From: Bradyrhizobium sp. AUGA SZCCT0158
GTDB lineage: Bacteria; Pseudomonadota; Alphaproteobacteria; Rhizobiales; Xanthobacteraceae
Length of the DNA: 64,000 nucleotides
Reading direction: 5' to 3'
NCBI RefSeq assembly: GCF_018130065.1
Contig: NZ_JAFCME010000028.1
Span: 1-64,000, forward strand
Position numbers and translations under genes: made by a program. The notes beneath the pieces are model-generated. The model was not told the origin of the DNA. It made no database searches and saw nothing but the letters and a program-made list of their open reading frames with translations. Positions 7,143-15,539 of the stretch are shown in pieces. Numbering within the stretch: position 1 is the stretch's first letter; each line of letters begins with the position of its first letter.

Positions 7143-9689
7143 TCAGGACTCCCGGACCTGATATTTCCATGTCTTTAGGTGCGTGTCGTATCGGCCCATC
7201 AACCGCAGCCCCTCCAGTATCTTGCCGTTGCGGGCGTGCAGGTATTGGCCGAACGTCTTGGGCGTCGGTCGTCGAACCGCGTTCTCGATTGCGTCGGTCA
7301 ACACGCTGTCCGAAGTGTCCTCCCCCATTTTGATTAGCTCGCTCGCCGTATGCTCTTCCCCGCCCGCATTGTCCCTGATCGCCGCCATCAACTGCCCAAG
7401 GTCGTTTTGCTCGGGGTCGTCGGTCGCGATGAACGACCGCGTCTTGCACGGGTCTGGCTCGCCTAGCCATACCAGCGCGCCGCGCACAAGGTTCGACCAA
7501 TCTTCGAAGCGACCGAACGGCGTTAGCTTATCAAGGCCGGGGCGACCCGCGACGACGAACGCACGGAGCACGGTCAAGCCCGCGACGACCAAGGCAACCC
7601 GGTGTTTCGGAACCCACGTCTTCAGGTCAATCTTGAACCGGCGAGTCTCGGGCTTTTCCATCTTCGCATCCATGCGGCACAACAGCGAACGCGTTGTCAT
7701 GTCGCCTTTGAACGTCAGGTTATTGCCGCTCGCCAGCATCAGCGCGTTAGTCGGGACTTCTACCTTTCGACTCTCGCCAAGGATTCGTGACTGCCACGTC
7801 GATTGCGTCAGCACGGTGCAGAGTGCGTCGCCTTCAATGGGGCGCTTCACGTTGTCGATTAACAGAATCAAATCGTTTTGCAGCAGCACGCTAAAGAGTC
7901 TCTTTTCGTCTTCCTCTTCGTTCGCGCCTTGGCTCATTGCCGTTGTTAGGCGGCCCGTGGCAATCAGCGACACAACGTCGATTGCCAGCGTCTTGCCCGT
8001 CCCCATGGTCGGCGCGCTAGTGCCATGCATCGGCGCGGAATGCAGGGTCCGCCGGACCAACGCAGTCAGCGCGGCCGACAACATAACCGACCGGCTGGCG
8101 CTTTGGCCTTTGGCATTGGTGACGAACGGAAAGCCCGCGAACGGCTCTTTAACCAGCGCGAGCGCTTCGAGCGCCTGCGCACGTGATGGCCGGTCCGGTA
8201 TCTCCGGGAACTCAACGCCGCCCATGTCCAGCAGAAGTCCCGACTTCCCATCATATCCATCGCAATCAATAATGGTGCCATCCCGGCGCAGCGTCGGCGT
8301 TTCAATCACGCCGCTGATGTTGGGGACACGCCACTTGTCGCCGCGCGCCAGATAGTGCGCAGCGAACCCCATCGGCGCGGCGTATTTCGTTGGCTTGCCC
8401 TTTTTGTCCAGCTTGTGAAACGGCACATTGTCGATGACGTATTCACGCAAGCGATGCTGGTTCACTTCGCCGATTGTCAGCGACCCAGCCTTGCGCCGAA
8501 TCGATTCATCGTCGGCCGAGTCTTTGTCGGCGCGGACGGGATGCACTAGACGGCCGCCCATCTGATACAGTTGCGCGCCCTGTTCAATCATGCAGGCTTC
8601 CGCGAAGTCCAGCAGAGCGGGAAGTTTCGTTTCCGTATAAGCGCGCGACTTCGGCGGCTCTTTCTCACCTTCAAGCCATCCGTCGTCGTCTTCCATCGCG
8701 TCGAATTCATCGGCCGCGCCCGGTTGGTCGTCCGGGAAGTCGTCAACGGCTTCCACCTTGTCGCGTTCGCCGAACACGGAATCAATCGCGCCCTGTCCGA
8801 CTCCATGCGCCTTCAGTATGTAAATGAACGTCCCGACTCCTTTGCCGCCCGGCTTGTCGTTGCGGTAGGACTTCCAACGGGGGGCGGGGGATTTTTGAGA
8901 CCCGTCGCGCGCCAGCCAATCCAGAATGTATGCTTCGGCGTCGGCGTCGGCGCAGGCTTTCTTAGCGGCCGGGGCGAAGTCTTCGAATGCGTCATTGTCC
9001 GGCACGACCTGCGCCGGGTCCAGCTTGTCAAGCAGACATGCAGCCCCTTCGGCAGTCATCTTACCGCCGCCGCTGTCGTCACCATCGCTAGGCATGTACT
9101 GGATCAACCGCAGCAACGCCTTCGGGGCTTTTCGGACTCCGTCCTCAATGCGTGGACGCCCTTCGCCATCGTCGAACGTGTAGGCTTTGCCGGTCGCATG
9201 ATGCAGCGACCCGGCGGCGACGACCTGTCGGCCAATCGTCTTGAACTCAATGCCGGGGTAGTCGGGCAACGTCTCATGCGTTGGCATGTCGGCGGGTTTC
9301 TTCATGTACAGATGGAATCCACCATCGCCCCGGCCGGATATCACCTTCACGAACCTGGACTCGTCTAGCGGCGCGTCGTGGCATAGCTGCGCAAAGCTTT
9401 CGAGTCCGCCGTTGCGCGGATCAATATCCAAAACCAAATCTTCCCGGCCAAGCCGCCAGCCGACATTGGAGTTGTCTAGGACGCAGTTGTGAATCACGTT
9501 GGCGCTGACGTAGCTCTTTTCCGTCCAGCCCTTGCGGGGAAGCTTCCCGGTCGCGTTGCCCTCGCTGTCTTTAGCCAAGTAGTGGCGCAGGGGAATCAAC
9601 GTCTGATCGGCCCCGTACCGTGCAAGGGTCTTGGCGTCGATTTTAGGTTCTGGCGTTCCTTTGCCTTTTCGGGCGGACCTGCTAGACAT
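7143..9689 (-). CDS. Primase-polymerase / helicase replication protein
   Basis: About 848 residues with two modules. The N-terminal bifunctional primase-polymerase domain shows the catalytic Asp-Ile-Asp at about 88-90, a downstream Gly-rich G-F-H at 124-126, and the K-T-I-G-R-Q-V-V-A-A-G strand that follows in this family. The C-terminal ATPase has a Walker A loop (TMGTGKT, about 561-567), a Walker B strand (ILLID, about 608-612), a sensor Asn pair (656-657) and an Arg finger candidate near 667. A middle acidic linker joins them. It should prime and unwind DNA at the element's own origin just downstream. The ATG at 9689 is preferred because AGGAAG lies six bases upstream; an in-frame ATG at 9758 has no ribosome site and would translate a strong hairpin (9713-9743). 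Confidence 0.85.
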   Translation of the reverse strand: MSSRSARKGKGTPEPKIDAKTLARYGADQTLIPLRHYLAKDSEGNATGKLPRKGWTEKSYVSANVIHNCVLDNSNVGWRLGREDLVLDIDPRNGGLESFAQLCHDAPLDESRFVKVISGRGDGGFHLYMKKPADMPTHETLPDYPGIEFKTIGRQVVAAGSLHHATGKAYTFDDGEGRPRIEDGVRKAPKALLRLIQYMPSDGDDSGGGKMTAEGAACLLDKLDPAQVVPDNDAFEDFAPAAKKACADADAEAYILDWLARDGSQKSPAPRWKSYRNDKPGGKGVGTFIYILKAHGVGQGAIDSVFGERDKVEAVDDFPDDQPGAADEFDAMEDDDGWLEGEKEPPKSRAYTETKLPALLDFAEACMIEQGAQLYQMGGRLVHPVRADKDSADDESIRRKAGSLTIGEVNQHRLREYVIDNVPFHKLDKKGKPTKYAAPMGFAAHYLARGDKWRVPNISGVIETPTLRRDGTIIDCDGYDGKSGLLLDMGGVEFPEIPDRPSRAQALEALALVKEPFAGFPFVTNAKGQSASRSVMLSAALTALVRRTLHSAPMHGTSAPTMGTGKTLAIDVVSLIATGRLTTAMSQGANEEEDEKRLFSVLLQNDLILLIDNVKRPIEGDALCTVLTQSTWQSRILGESRKVEVPTNALMLASGNNLTFKGDMTTRSLLCRMDAKMEKPETRRFKIDLKTWVPKHRVALVVAGLTVLRAFVVAGRPGLDKLTPFGRFEDWSNLVRGALVWLGEPDPCKTRSFIATDDPEQNDLGQLMAAIRDNAGGEEHTASELIKMGEDTSDSVLTDAIENAVRRPTPKTFGQYLHARNGKILEGLRLMGRYDTHLKTWKYQVRES

Positions 9690-9712
9690 GTCGCTTCCTG
9701 ACTTTGTTACTC

Positions 9713-9743
9713 GCCCCGACCGCGTTGACTGCGCGGCCGGGGC
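9713..9743. promoter_or_regulatory. Hairpin in the leader of the primase gene
   Basis: Twelve-base arms (gccccgaccgcg and cgcggccggggc) pair with one mismatch around a seven-base loop. On the plus strand four T follow, on the minus strand it sits 24 bases before the preferred primase ATG. It could slow transcription into, or translation of, the replication gene, or end antisense transcription. Confidence 0.4.
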
Positions 9744-9787
9744 TTTTGTTTGCTTCATCGTCGGGGAGACGCTGCCGGTAGATTCCT

Positions 9788-10093
9788 TTAGCCGAACATT
9801 TCGAACAGTTCTTCGCGATCATCGCGCCGGGCGCGGTCCTGCGCGTCAGCACGACGCCAGTATTCCAGCGCGGCGGCGTTCCAATCGTCGGCATTGTCGT
9901 ACAGGCGTGCGGCCTTCAGTTCTTCGAAGGTCATCAACCTGCAATGCGTCGGCGAGCCATCGACCCAACTGAAAAGCTGGACGGCGTAGCGGTCCCGTTC
10001 ATCACGGCGGACGACTTCGAACTGCCAGTTGATCGCGCCACGCTTCAGCGTATGCCCGAACAGTCCAACGAATCCGGCGGCTGCGCTCTTCAT
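9788..10093 (-). CDS. Small element protein, function unknown
   Basis: 101 residues. A hydrophobic/Gly start is followed by strand-like segments (WQFEVVRRDE, YAVQLFSWVDG) and a charged helical tail ending in EELFEMFG. AAGGAG lies eight bases before the ATG; a GTG one codon upstream is also possible. It sits directly upstream of the primase gene in the leftward operon and ends within 100 bases of it. I recognise no domain; a replication accessory role is suggested only by position. Confidence 0.55.
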   Translation of the reverse strand: MKSAAAGFVGLFGHTLKRGAINWQFEVVRRDERDRYAVQLFSWVDGSPTHCRLMTFEELKAARLYDNADDWNAAALEYWRRADAQDRARRDDREELFEMFG

Positions 10094-10105
10094 CACGCGG
10101 ACTCC

Positions 10106-10303
10106 TTACGCTGTTCTGCGCCGGTCGGTACGGTTCGCGAAATACCGCGCGACCTGACGCATGTCATAGACCTTGGCCTTACCAACGGTGTACAGCGGCG
10201 CGGGGAAGCCCGCTTCGGCGGCATACTGATAGACTCGGTTCTGGCTCAGGCCATCGCCGAATTTTTCAGTGATATCTTTGATGGTGCCTTCGTGCTTGTG
10301 CAT
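10106..10303 (-). CDS. AlpA/excisionase-like winged-helix protein
   Basis: 65 residues. TIKDITEKFGDGLSQNRVYQ reads as a helix-turn-helix, followed by a wing (LYTVGKAKVYD) and a last helix (VARYFANR), the shape of AlpA or excisionase-type regulators. The ATG at 10303 has AGGAG eight bases upstream; an upstream open extension is Arg/Pro-rich and unlikely. It is the second of three small winged-helix proteins in the element. In P4-like elements AlpA proteins activate integrase or excision; whether that holds here is unknown. Confidence 0.65.
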   Translation of the reverse strand: MHKHEGTIKDITEKFGDGLSQNRVYQYAAEAGFPAPLYTVGKAKVYDMRQVARYFANRTDRRRTA

Positions 10304-10362
10304 CGTCCTGACTCCTGTCTGATAGTAGAAACACAATTCCAGAATAATCCCAAAGGAACGAA

Positions 10363-10659
10363 TCAACGGCGGCGGATTCTGCGCTTCACGCGGTGAAGCG
10401 TCGCGACCGCTTCGCGCAGGTCGCGGCCGTTGTGAAGCACTTCCACCATGGCCGCGTTGACAAGCCCAACGATGTAGGGCGACAGGTCGGCGGGCCATCC
10501 CCATTGTTCGACCGCACGTTCAATTGAACCCATGAACATTCCCGCGTTCGCGACCATTGCCCGAATCGGATTCCCTGCGACGCTCGCACGATGGAGGGCC
10601 AACGCACGAATGGCGAGAGCTTCGATGTATTCGTTCGATGGTTGCGTACGAAGGGGCAT
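10363..10659 (-). CDS. Small helical element protein
   Basis: 98 residues, almost entirely helical by composition (long Ala/Leu/Arg/Glu segments) with a very basic end (KRRIRRR). Its ATG shares four bases with the stop of the preceding gene, showing operon coupling. No domain recognised. The basic tail would suit nucleic-acid contact. Confidence 0.55.
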   Translation of the reverse strand: MPLRTQPSNEYIEALAIRALALHRASVAGNPIRAMVANAGMFMGSIERAVEQWGWPADLSPYIVGLVNAAMVEVLHNGRDLREAVATLHRVKRRIRRR

Positions 10660-11009
10660 CACGCAATCTCTTCATCGAAGGCTTGTTCCAGCGCCTCTTC
10701 CTGTTCGATGCGCAAAAATTCGAGTTCACAACGGCAAGAGTTCGCGAAGGTGGCGGCCGTATGTTCCAGTTCGCGCAACGCCTCGGCTTGCGACTCCGGC
10801 GAGATATCCTCGAAGAAGACCGCGCCAAAGTCGTCTCGGCAAATTGTGTCGAAGAGCCTTGCGCGGTCTTGATTGTGGTACTCAACAAGTTCGTCAAATG
10901 CCGCACGTTTGTCGGCCGGGACTCCCTCGGGCGTTTCAGAACCGTGAAGCATGCATAGCAACGTCAGTCTGTATTGGTTCATCGCAGTGAACGAATCTCG
11001 CGGAGTCAT
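10659..11009 (-). CDS. Acidic element protein, function unknown
   Basis: 116 residues, strongly acidic in the second half (E-x-E-E-A-L-E-Q-A-F-D-E-E). Four Cys residues are spread irregularly, so a zinc site is not obvious. GAGGGA lies eight bases before the ATG, which overlaps the preceding stop by four bases. The acidic, helical character next to a basic helical neighbour invites the idea of a pair, but nothing proves it. Confidence 0.55.
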   Translation of the reverse strand: MTPRDSFTAMNQYRLTLLCMLHGSETPEGVPADKRAAFDELVEYHNQDRARLFDTICRDDFGAVFFEDISPESQAEALRELEHTAATFANSCRCELEFLRIEQEEALEQAFDEEIA

Positions 11010-11362
11010 GACTCAATTCCCTCTTCTTTTTCGAATCCCGGATTCAAAAGCGTTGCGCGGATGCGGGCGCTGTTTCGTATAAGCGCAGGATACTGAAGGG
11101 CCTCGCGCGCATGCGATTCGAAGAATTCATAATCTTCGACGATGGCTTGCTGCGCGAAATGACCTTTTGCCGTCGCTTCAAAAGTTAGACGCCAGTGCTC
11201 GCGCTCGAATCGGATGCGCGCAAGGCAGCGTTGCCGGTCATGCGAGTTGGGGATTCCGTCTACTGTTTGGTTGTCGTCCGGCGCGCCGAATGCGACGGCG
11301 ATGAAACGCACGCGCCAGTCGGAAATGGTCGGCGGGGGGAAGCTTGCTTTCGCTTTTGGCAT
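11006..11362 (-). CDS. Small element protein, function unknown
   Basis: About 118 residues from the ATG at 11362 (weak AGGTG site upstream; the frame is open further but reads as basic low-complexity). The central part has strand-like segments around WRVRFIAVAFGA and WRLTFEATAKG, then helices. No domain recognised. It is coupled to the next gene by a four-base stop/start overlap. Confidence 0.5.
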   Translation of the reverse strand: MPKAKASFPPPTISDWRVRFIAVAFGAPDDNQTVDGIPNSHDRQRCLARIRFEREHWRLTFEATAKGHFAQQAIVEDYEFFESHAREALQYPALIRNSARIRATLLNPGFEKEEGIES

Positions 11363-11411
11363 TGTAGCACCTGTTCTGAATTGGGGGTTGGGAGCGCTGC
11401 CCCGCGTCGCG

Positions 11412-11795
11412 TTAGTCTTCGTTTGGCCGCTTGCTTGCATTCCAGCGCGAATAAATCTCGCGCGGGTTGATCTGCGCAACAGGCTTCGAGTCGTCGTCAT
11501 CGTCTTCGTTAGCCCCGAACGCTTCGGCGCGGATGGCCCGAAACACTTCGTCCTGATCGGCGATCACGTCACGCTTCGGCCGCGCGTCGCCGTGCGCCGC
11601 CGCCTTCGCCATCGCCATCGAGATATGGCCTTCGCCGATCAGGACGCGATTCAGCGCGGCGGTCAGGCCATCGCGTCTCGAAATCGGCACGTCGTCAACG
11701 CCTGCGACTCCCCCGAACGCTCGCGCAATAGCTAAGGGTAGGTCGTTTCCGAACTTAGCGACGGCGGCTGCGTAGGTGTTTTGTAGTTTCGACAT
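11412..11795 (-). CDS. Small element protein, function unknown
   Basis: 127 residues. It begins with a helical segment (SKLQNTYAAAVAKFGNDLPLA), has a short run of Asp residues near two-thirds (E-D-D-D-D-D), and ends basic. GGAG stands six bases before the ATG at 11795. Fifty bases separate it from the next gene. No family recognised. Confidence 0.55.
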   Translation of the reverse strand: MSKLQNTYAAAVAKFGNDLPLAIARAFGGVAGVDDVPISRRDGLTAALNRVLIGEGHISMAMAKAAAHGDARPKRDVIADQDEVFRAIRAEAFGANEDDDDDSKPVAQINPREIYSRWNASKRPNED

Positions 11796-12052
11796 TTTAC
11801 TCTCCAAGTGTTGCAACAGTTGAATTCAAACAGCGTCGGAGTCGCGTTGCGTTCGTGTTCATACCCGCAGGGCCGTGCCCCGACTTCACAAGCAACGCGA
11901 CTCCTTCACTGCCCACGCGAGGATTGCGCGCAGTAGCCCGGCCACAAGGTCAAAGAATGCTTGCACCGGAATTTCTTGCGACGGGACGCCATCCCCGGAA
12001 AGCCTCCCGTCGCGTTCGTCCGCATGGGTTAGGATCACGCAGACGAAACTTG
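11796..12052. other. Gap in the element operon
   Basis: A 257-base stretch. It holds a perfect 13-base inverted repeat (11838-11850 with 11892-11904) and, in its loop, a sixth TACCCGCA octamer at 11862-11869 matching the origin iterons. A possible minus-strand mini-gene of about 50 codons ending at 11886 (helical, ending AWAVKESRCL) lacks a clear ribosome site and is not called. The loop may be a regulatory site shared with the origin-binding protein. Confidence 0.35.
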
Positions 12053-13003
12053 TTAGGCCAAATCGAGAATCGCGCGCGGGTCTTGCGTCCAGCGGGGGCC
12101 GCCTGCGATGTTCTTCGCCCGGCACACGCGAATCCAAAATTCGCCGCGCCGGTCGTTGGCGAGAATTTCCGCGTCCACGGCGTCAAGCGCGGCTTCGCGG
12201 TCGCCCCGATTCATTGCCCCGCTGTCGTCGCGTTCGCCGTTCATTGCGAGCGCGGTAAGGCGGTCCGTGATTTCTTCCGGGAAGAGCAGACAGAGCAGGC
12301 CCATGGCGTCGGGTATGGACAACGCTTTGCCAACGCCATCGAAGAGCGCGACGTTCGGCAATTTGAACGGCCGCTGTTCGAACTTGTCGCGGTCCAGATT
12401 GTAATCGAGGAATCGCACGCTCCGAACATTCAGAATGGTCTTCTGTCCCATGCGTTCGACTGCGGCGGCGATCACGGCTGCGGTTTCGGCGGTTGTCTGC
12501 GGTGTTTTGAGAATGGCGGCGCGCTTGGCTTTCAGCGGCTTGTCCAACTCGCGACACATGTCCACGACGCCGCGTTCGGTCATGCCCGCCGGAAGTTCTT
12601 CGAAGTAGTTGAACGCCGTCTGATGCGTCTTCAGGTCCAGCCGAATCCACGGTTCAAGGATGCCAACCGCCGAAGGCGTCGCGTTGTTCATGTAGTCTTT
12701 GTCGCGCGCCGCCTGTTCGGCATCTTCAGCGGCCCATCTGTCTTTGATTTCCTTAATTTGTGCTTCTAGGTCGCGCTCTATCGCGTTGTCGCGCTTCGGC
12801 GACTGAATCGCCGCTTGCAGCGATGTTTGCAAATGCTGAAGGTCGGGCAGTTCGGCTTGGCGAGCCTCGCTGCGTTGACGCCTTTCTTCACCTGTCGCGG
12901 CGGCGCGCTGGACTTCCTTCGCGAAAAACTTCTGCGAAGGGGGCGGCAAGAATCGTTTGATCTTCGCGCTATTGTCGGGGCTCTTCACTGAAACGTTTGC
13001 CAT
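12053..13003 (-). CDS. Element protein with coiled-coil, function unknown
   Basis: 316 residues. Residues about 30-105 are charged and heptad-like (coiled coil). The rest is mixed, with a Leu/Pro-rich segment (MGLLCLLFPEEITDRL) near 235-250 and an aromatic/basic end. CGGAG lies eight bases before the ATG. It is one of the first genes of the leftward operon after the excisionase-like gene. In size and place it could be an early structural-interference or replication accessory protein, but no motif supports a specific role. Confidence 0.6.
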   Translation of the reverse strand: MANVSVKSPDNSAKIKRFLPPPSQKFFAKEVQRAAATGEERRQRSEARQAELPDLQHLQTSLQAAIQSPKRDNAIERDLEAQIKEIKDRWAAEDAEQAARDKDYMNNATPSAVGILEPWIRLDLKTHQTAFNYFEELPAGMTERGVVDMCRELDKPLKAKRAAILKTPQTTAETAAVIAAAVERMGQKTILNVRSVRFLDYNLDRDKFEQRPFKLPNVALFDGVGKALSIPDAMGLLCLLFPEEITDRLTALAMNGERDDSGAMNRGDREAALDAVDAEILANDRRGEFWIRVCRAKNIAGGPRWTQDPRAILDLA

Positions 13004-13086
13004 TGTCGTTACTCCGATGGGGTTAGTTTGAATTCGATGATTGATCTAAGTCAGGCTTTCGCGGCGTCGAAAACCCGGTTTGTTGG

Positions 13087-13521
13087 TCAAGCTTTCTTGA
13101 CCCCGATAGCCGCGCGCAGAATTTCCAGACGCCGCGCCTTGCGTCGTGGACATGCGCAAATCAGGTTTTTGATTTCGAGCGCGCCCGCGTTGATTCCACG
13201 TTTGAGTCCTGTGCCGGTCGCGAGTCGGTACGCCTGCGCCGGAATTTTTCCGCCGTACTTTTCATCGTTGAAATAGAGCGTCGCGATGCAAGCCGCCTTC
13301 ACTCGCGGGTCCGTCACGTTCATTTCAAGATGCATCAGCAGCGCATCGGCGCGGGCGCGAATGTGCATTTGCAATTGCGATGGTTCGCCGCCGAACGGCA
13401 TGTCATGCAGCCGCTTGGCTCTTTCGGGATGCGTCGCGAACAGCAACGCGGCAACCGCTTCCATTGTGCAGCTGCATTCCGCTTCGTCGATGGCGTCGGC
13501 GAGTTGTTGGGGAGTGAGCAT
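13087..13521 (-). CDS. Small element protein, function unknown
   Basis: 144 residues, mostly helical, starting with an amphipathic segment (LTPQQLADAIDEAECSCTM) and ending with basic helices (CPRRKARRLEILRAAIG). The start lies four bases downstream of the stop of the 46-residue gene at 13526-13666. No recognised domain. Confidence 0.55.
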   Translation of the reverse strand: MLTPQQLADAIDEAECSCTMEAVAALLFATHPERAKRLHDMPFGGEPSQLQMHIRARADALLMHLEMNVTDPRVKAACIATLYFNDEKYGGKIPAQAYRLATGTGLKRGINAGALEIKNLICACPRRKARRLEILRAAIGVKKA

Positions 13522-13525
13522 GGCG

Positions 13526-13666
13526 TCACCGCCTGCGCCGCTGTTCGTCTTCGAGCGTCAGGCGCAAGCGTCGGCGTTCGTTGACTGTCAGCTTCGCCAG
13601 TTCACGTTGAACCAACTCTTCAACGACGCGGCGACGCGCGATTTCGAGCGTGCGGAGCGTGGTCAT
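13526..13666 (-). CDS. Micro-protein of 46 residues
   Basis: Reading from the ATG at 13664-13666 gives a very basic, helical peptide that starts MTTLRTLEIARRRVVEELVQ and ends with a run of Arg. Its ATG overlaps the stop of the excisionase-like gene by four bases (ATGA) and its stop lies four bases before the next ATG, exactly the coupling seen elsewhere in this operon. That arrangement, not homology, is the reason for calling it. Possible nucleic-acid-binding or antitoxin-like peptide. Confidence 0.5.
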   Translation of the reverse strand: MTTLRTLEIARRRVVEELVQRELAKLTVNERRRLRLTLEDEQRRRR

Positions 13667-13866
13667 GACGACACCCCGCGAAGCTCGTTGATGGCCTTGC
13701 CGGTAGCGCGGCGGGCGCGGCCAAGCTTGAACGTCTTCAGCTTGCCGGTCGCGATAAGCTCGAAGACCGTGGACTCGGCGCAGTCTAGAATCTCGGCGAT
13801 GCGCTTAGGCGCAAAGCTTTGCTGTTCGAACGGGATGGGGACTTCGGGATCGGATACGGCGGACAT
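13663..13866 (-). CDS. xis: Excisionase-like helix-turn-helix protein
   Basis: 67 residues. FAPKRIAEILDCAESTVFEL followed by IATGKLKTFKLGRARR is the MerR-like winged-helix pattern of excisionase-family (helix_turn_helix_17) proteins: tolerant first helix, recognition helix, then wing with K-L-G-R. The ATG at 13866 has GGAG nine bases upstream; a TTG at 13881 is the alternative. It is the element gene nearest the integrase on the operon side, fitting a directionality factor that promotes excision. The symbol is by analogy. Confidence 0.7.
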   Translation of the reverse strand: MSAVSDPEVPIPFEQQSFAPKRIAEILDCAESTVFELIATGKLKTFKLGRARRATGKAINELRGVSS

Positions 13867-14096
13867 GGGTCTGCGCTCCAATAGATGAAGCGCTGACGCT
13901 CTCGGCGTTGGTAAAACCTACGGACTAGGCGGGTCGTGGCCCGGCTTCGGGAGACGCCCTTAACAGCAAAAGGTCCGAACTGTCGTGGCAGGCGAACAAC
14001 CTGTAAGCATCGGGTCGCCTGTCACCGAGGAACTAGTCCCGGCGCTGCTAGGATGGGTACAGCGCCGCCGGAATACAAGACGGGCCGGAAAAGTTC

Positions 14097-15353
14097 TTAA
14101 CGATTGGTTAATGCGGCGATGAAGTCGCCCAATGACCGAGTCCCGGTGACGTAGTCGGCCCAATCGTTCATTAGGCTGCGGCGTTTGATGAAGGCGTCAC
14201 GGCGACGGTATGCCCGTTCGACAGCGCCGCCGACGCGATGGCCTAGGACGTGTTCGGCTATCTCGCGCGGATGGTTCGTGTAGTCGCCAACCCAATCCCG
14301 AAGCGAGCTTCTGAATCCGTGAACTGTGATTCCTGGCCGGACACGGGCGAGCGCATGATTAAGCGCGTTCATACCAAGCGCCGACCCTGCGCCGTCGATA
14401 CCCCGGAAGACGTACTTCGTGGCATAGTTGCGCCGTTTGTTGAGGATTTCCAGCGCTCGCGGCGACAGCGGGACTTTAAAGCTTCCGTCGTCTTCGGAGT
14501 CGTCTTCGACTTTGAGGGCTTCGCCCGGCACCGTCCACACGGCTTCGTCAAAATCGACTTCCACCATTCTCATGAACCGAACGCTTCCGGTGCGGACGCC
14601 GGTCAGGATTGTGAATTCGAGCGCTTCGCTAGTCAGGTCGAACGGCGACGGGTCCGCGCGAATCTCAGCGACGACGGCGGGCACGTCTTCAGGCTTGGCG
14701 GCCGGTAGCGGCCGAACCTTGCGCTTGCGGTCCGCCGATTTGAACTGCGGCAAGTGTTCCATATGCCCGGACCACGCGGCGGGATTCTGTTCGTCGGGTC
14801 GATGCTTCAGCACCTTCGCCGCGTCTAGCAAGGTCTTAATCCGGCCCCGGATTTCTCGCGCCGTCTTCGCCCGCGACTTCCATATCGGTTGCAGCACGGC
14901 AACGACATGGGGAGTCGTGATCGCATCGACCTTCAGCGGCATCAACGCCGGAGCGTGTATCTGTAGCGGGCGCATCCATTTTGTCCGGGCATCGTCGCCG
15001 CCCTTGAAGGTCATCAAGGCGACTTGTTCGCGCATGAAGTCGCCGAACGTCGGCACGTCGGACCCGGCCGTCTTGGCGGCCTTCTCCGCGAGCCGGACCG
15101 CCTTCGGGTCCATCCCATCCCGGCGGCCCTTGCGCAGCGCGTCAGCGGCATCGCGAGCGGCGTCTAGGGTCACGTCCATTCCGCCAAGGCCGACTTCCGT
15201 CACCTTTGCCCCTACCCGGTATTTGTACGACCACGACGCCGTACCTGACGGCCTGATGGTCAGATAAAGCCCCTTGCCGTCAGCGTGGCGGCCGGGGGTC
15301 TTGGCGGCGATGATCTTGGCGACGGCGGCGTCGGATAGAACGTGCATCGGCAT
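14097..15353 (-). CDS. int: P4-type tyrosine integrase
   Basis: 418 residues. Residues 1-90 match the DUF4102 arm-binding domain (H-A-D-G-K-G-L-Y-L-T-I near 23-33). The core-binding helices follow, then a catalytic domain with Arg254 (TGVRTGS), probable Lys293, His345-x-x-Arg348 (HGFRSSLRDW), His372 (LGH) and nucleophile Tyr382 (AYRRRD). All catalytic residues are present, so it should be active. GGAG lies eight bases before the ATG. The gene begins 187 bases from the right attachment core and points into the element. It would recombine the two 29-bp cores. Confidence 0.95.
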   Translation of the reverse strand: MPMHVLSDAAVAKIIAAKTPGRHADGKGLYLTIRPSGTASWSYKYRVGAKVTEVGLGGMDVTLDAARDAADALRKGRRDGMDPKAVRLAEKAAKTAGSDVPTFGDFMREQVALMTFKGGDDARTKWMRPLQIHAPALMPLKVDAITTPHVVAVLQPIWKSRAKTAREIRGRIKTLLDAAKVLKHRPDEQNPAAWSGHMEHLPQFKSADRKRKVRPLPAAKPEDVPAVVAEIRADPSPFDLTSEALEFTILTGVRTGSVRFMRMVEVDFDEAVWTVPGEALKVEDDSEDDGSFKVPLSPRALEILNKRRNYATKYVFRGIDGAGSALGMNALNHALARVRPGITVHGFRSSLRDWVGDYTNHPREIAEHVLGHRVGGAVERAYRRRDAFIKRRSLMNDWADYVTGTRSLGDFIAALTNR

Positions 15354-15425
15354 GGGACGAACTCCGGTCAGGGCGCGAGCGGCAAAGGGCTTCCGGTCGC
15401 GCCCTCGCTTTAGTCCACTGCGCGA

Positions 15426-15526
15426 GCGGAGAACAGCGGAGCTTGGCAGAGTAGTTAAGGGCGAAGAAACGCCTGCGCCGCAGTGCTTTCCTAGTTGTGC
15501 GGTGAACGGCGGAGTTGGGCGGAGTT
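15426..15526. other. Possible integrase arm-type sites
   Basis: Between the integrase start and the right core, GCGGAG occurs at 15426, 15436, 15509 and 15519, in two pairs each with a 10-base step. The second pair extends to GGCGGAGTT at 15508 and 15518. Same-face spacing of one helical turn next to an attachment core suits arm sites for the N-terminal integrase domain or excisionase sites. The integrase promoter must also lie here. Confidence 0.4.
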
Positions 15527-15539
15527 TACGCGTCGTCGG

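Noticed and set aside
11855..12769. 304-codon plus-strand frame
   Set aside because: Opposite the leftward gene 12053-13003, which has a ribosome site and fits the operon; the plus frame looks like a high G+C shadow.
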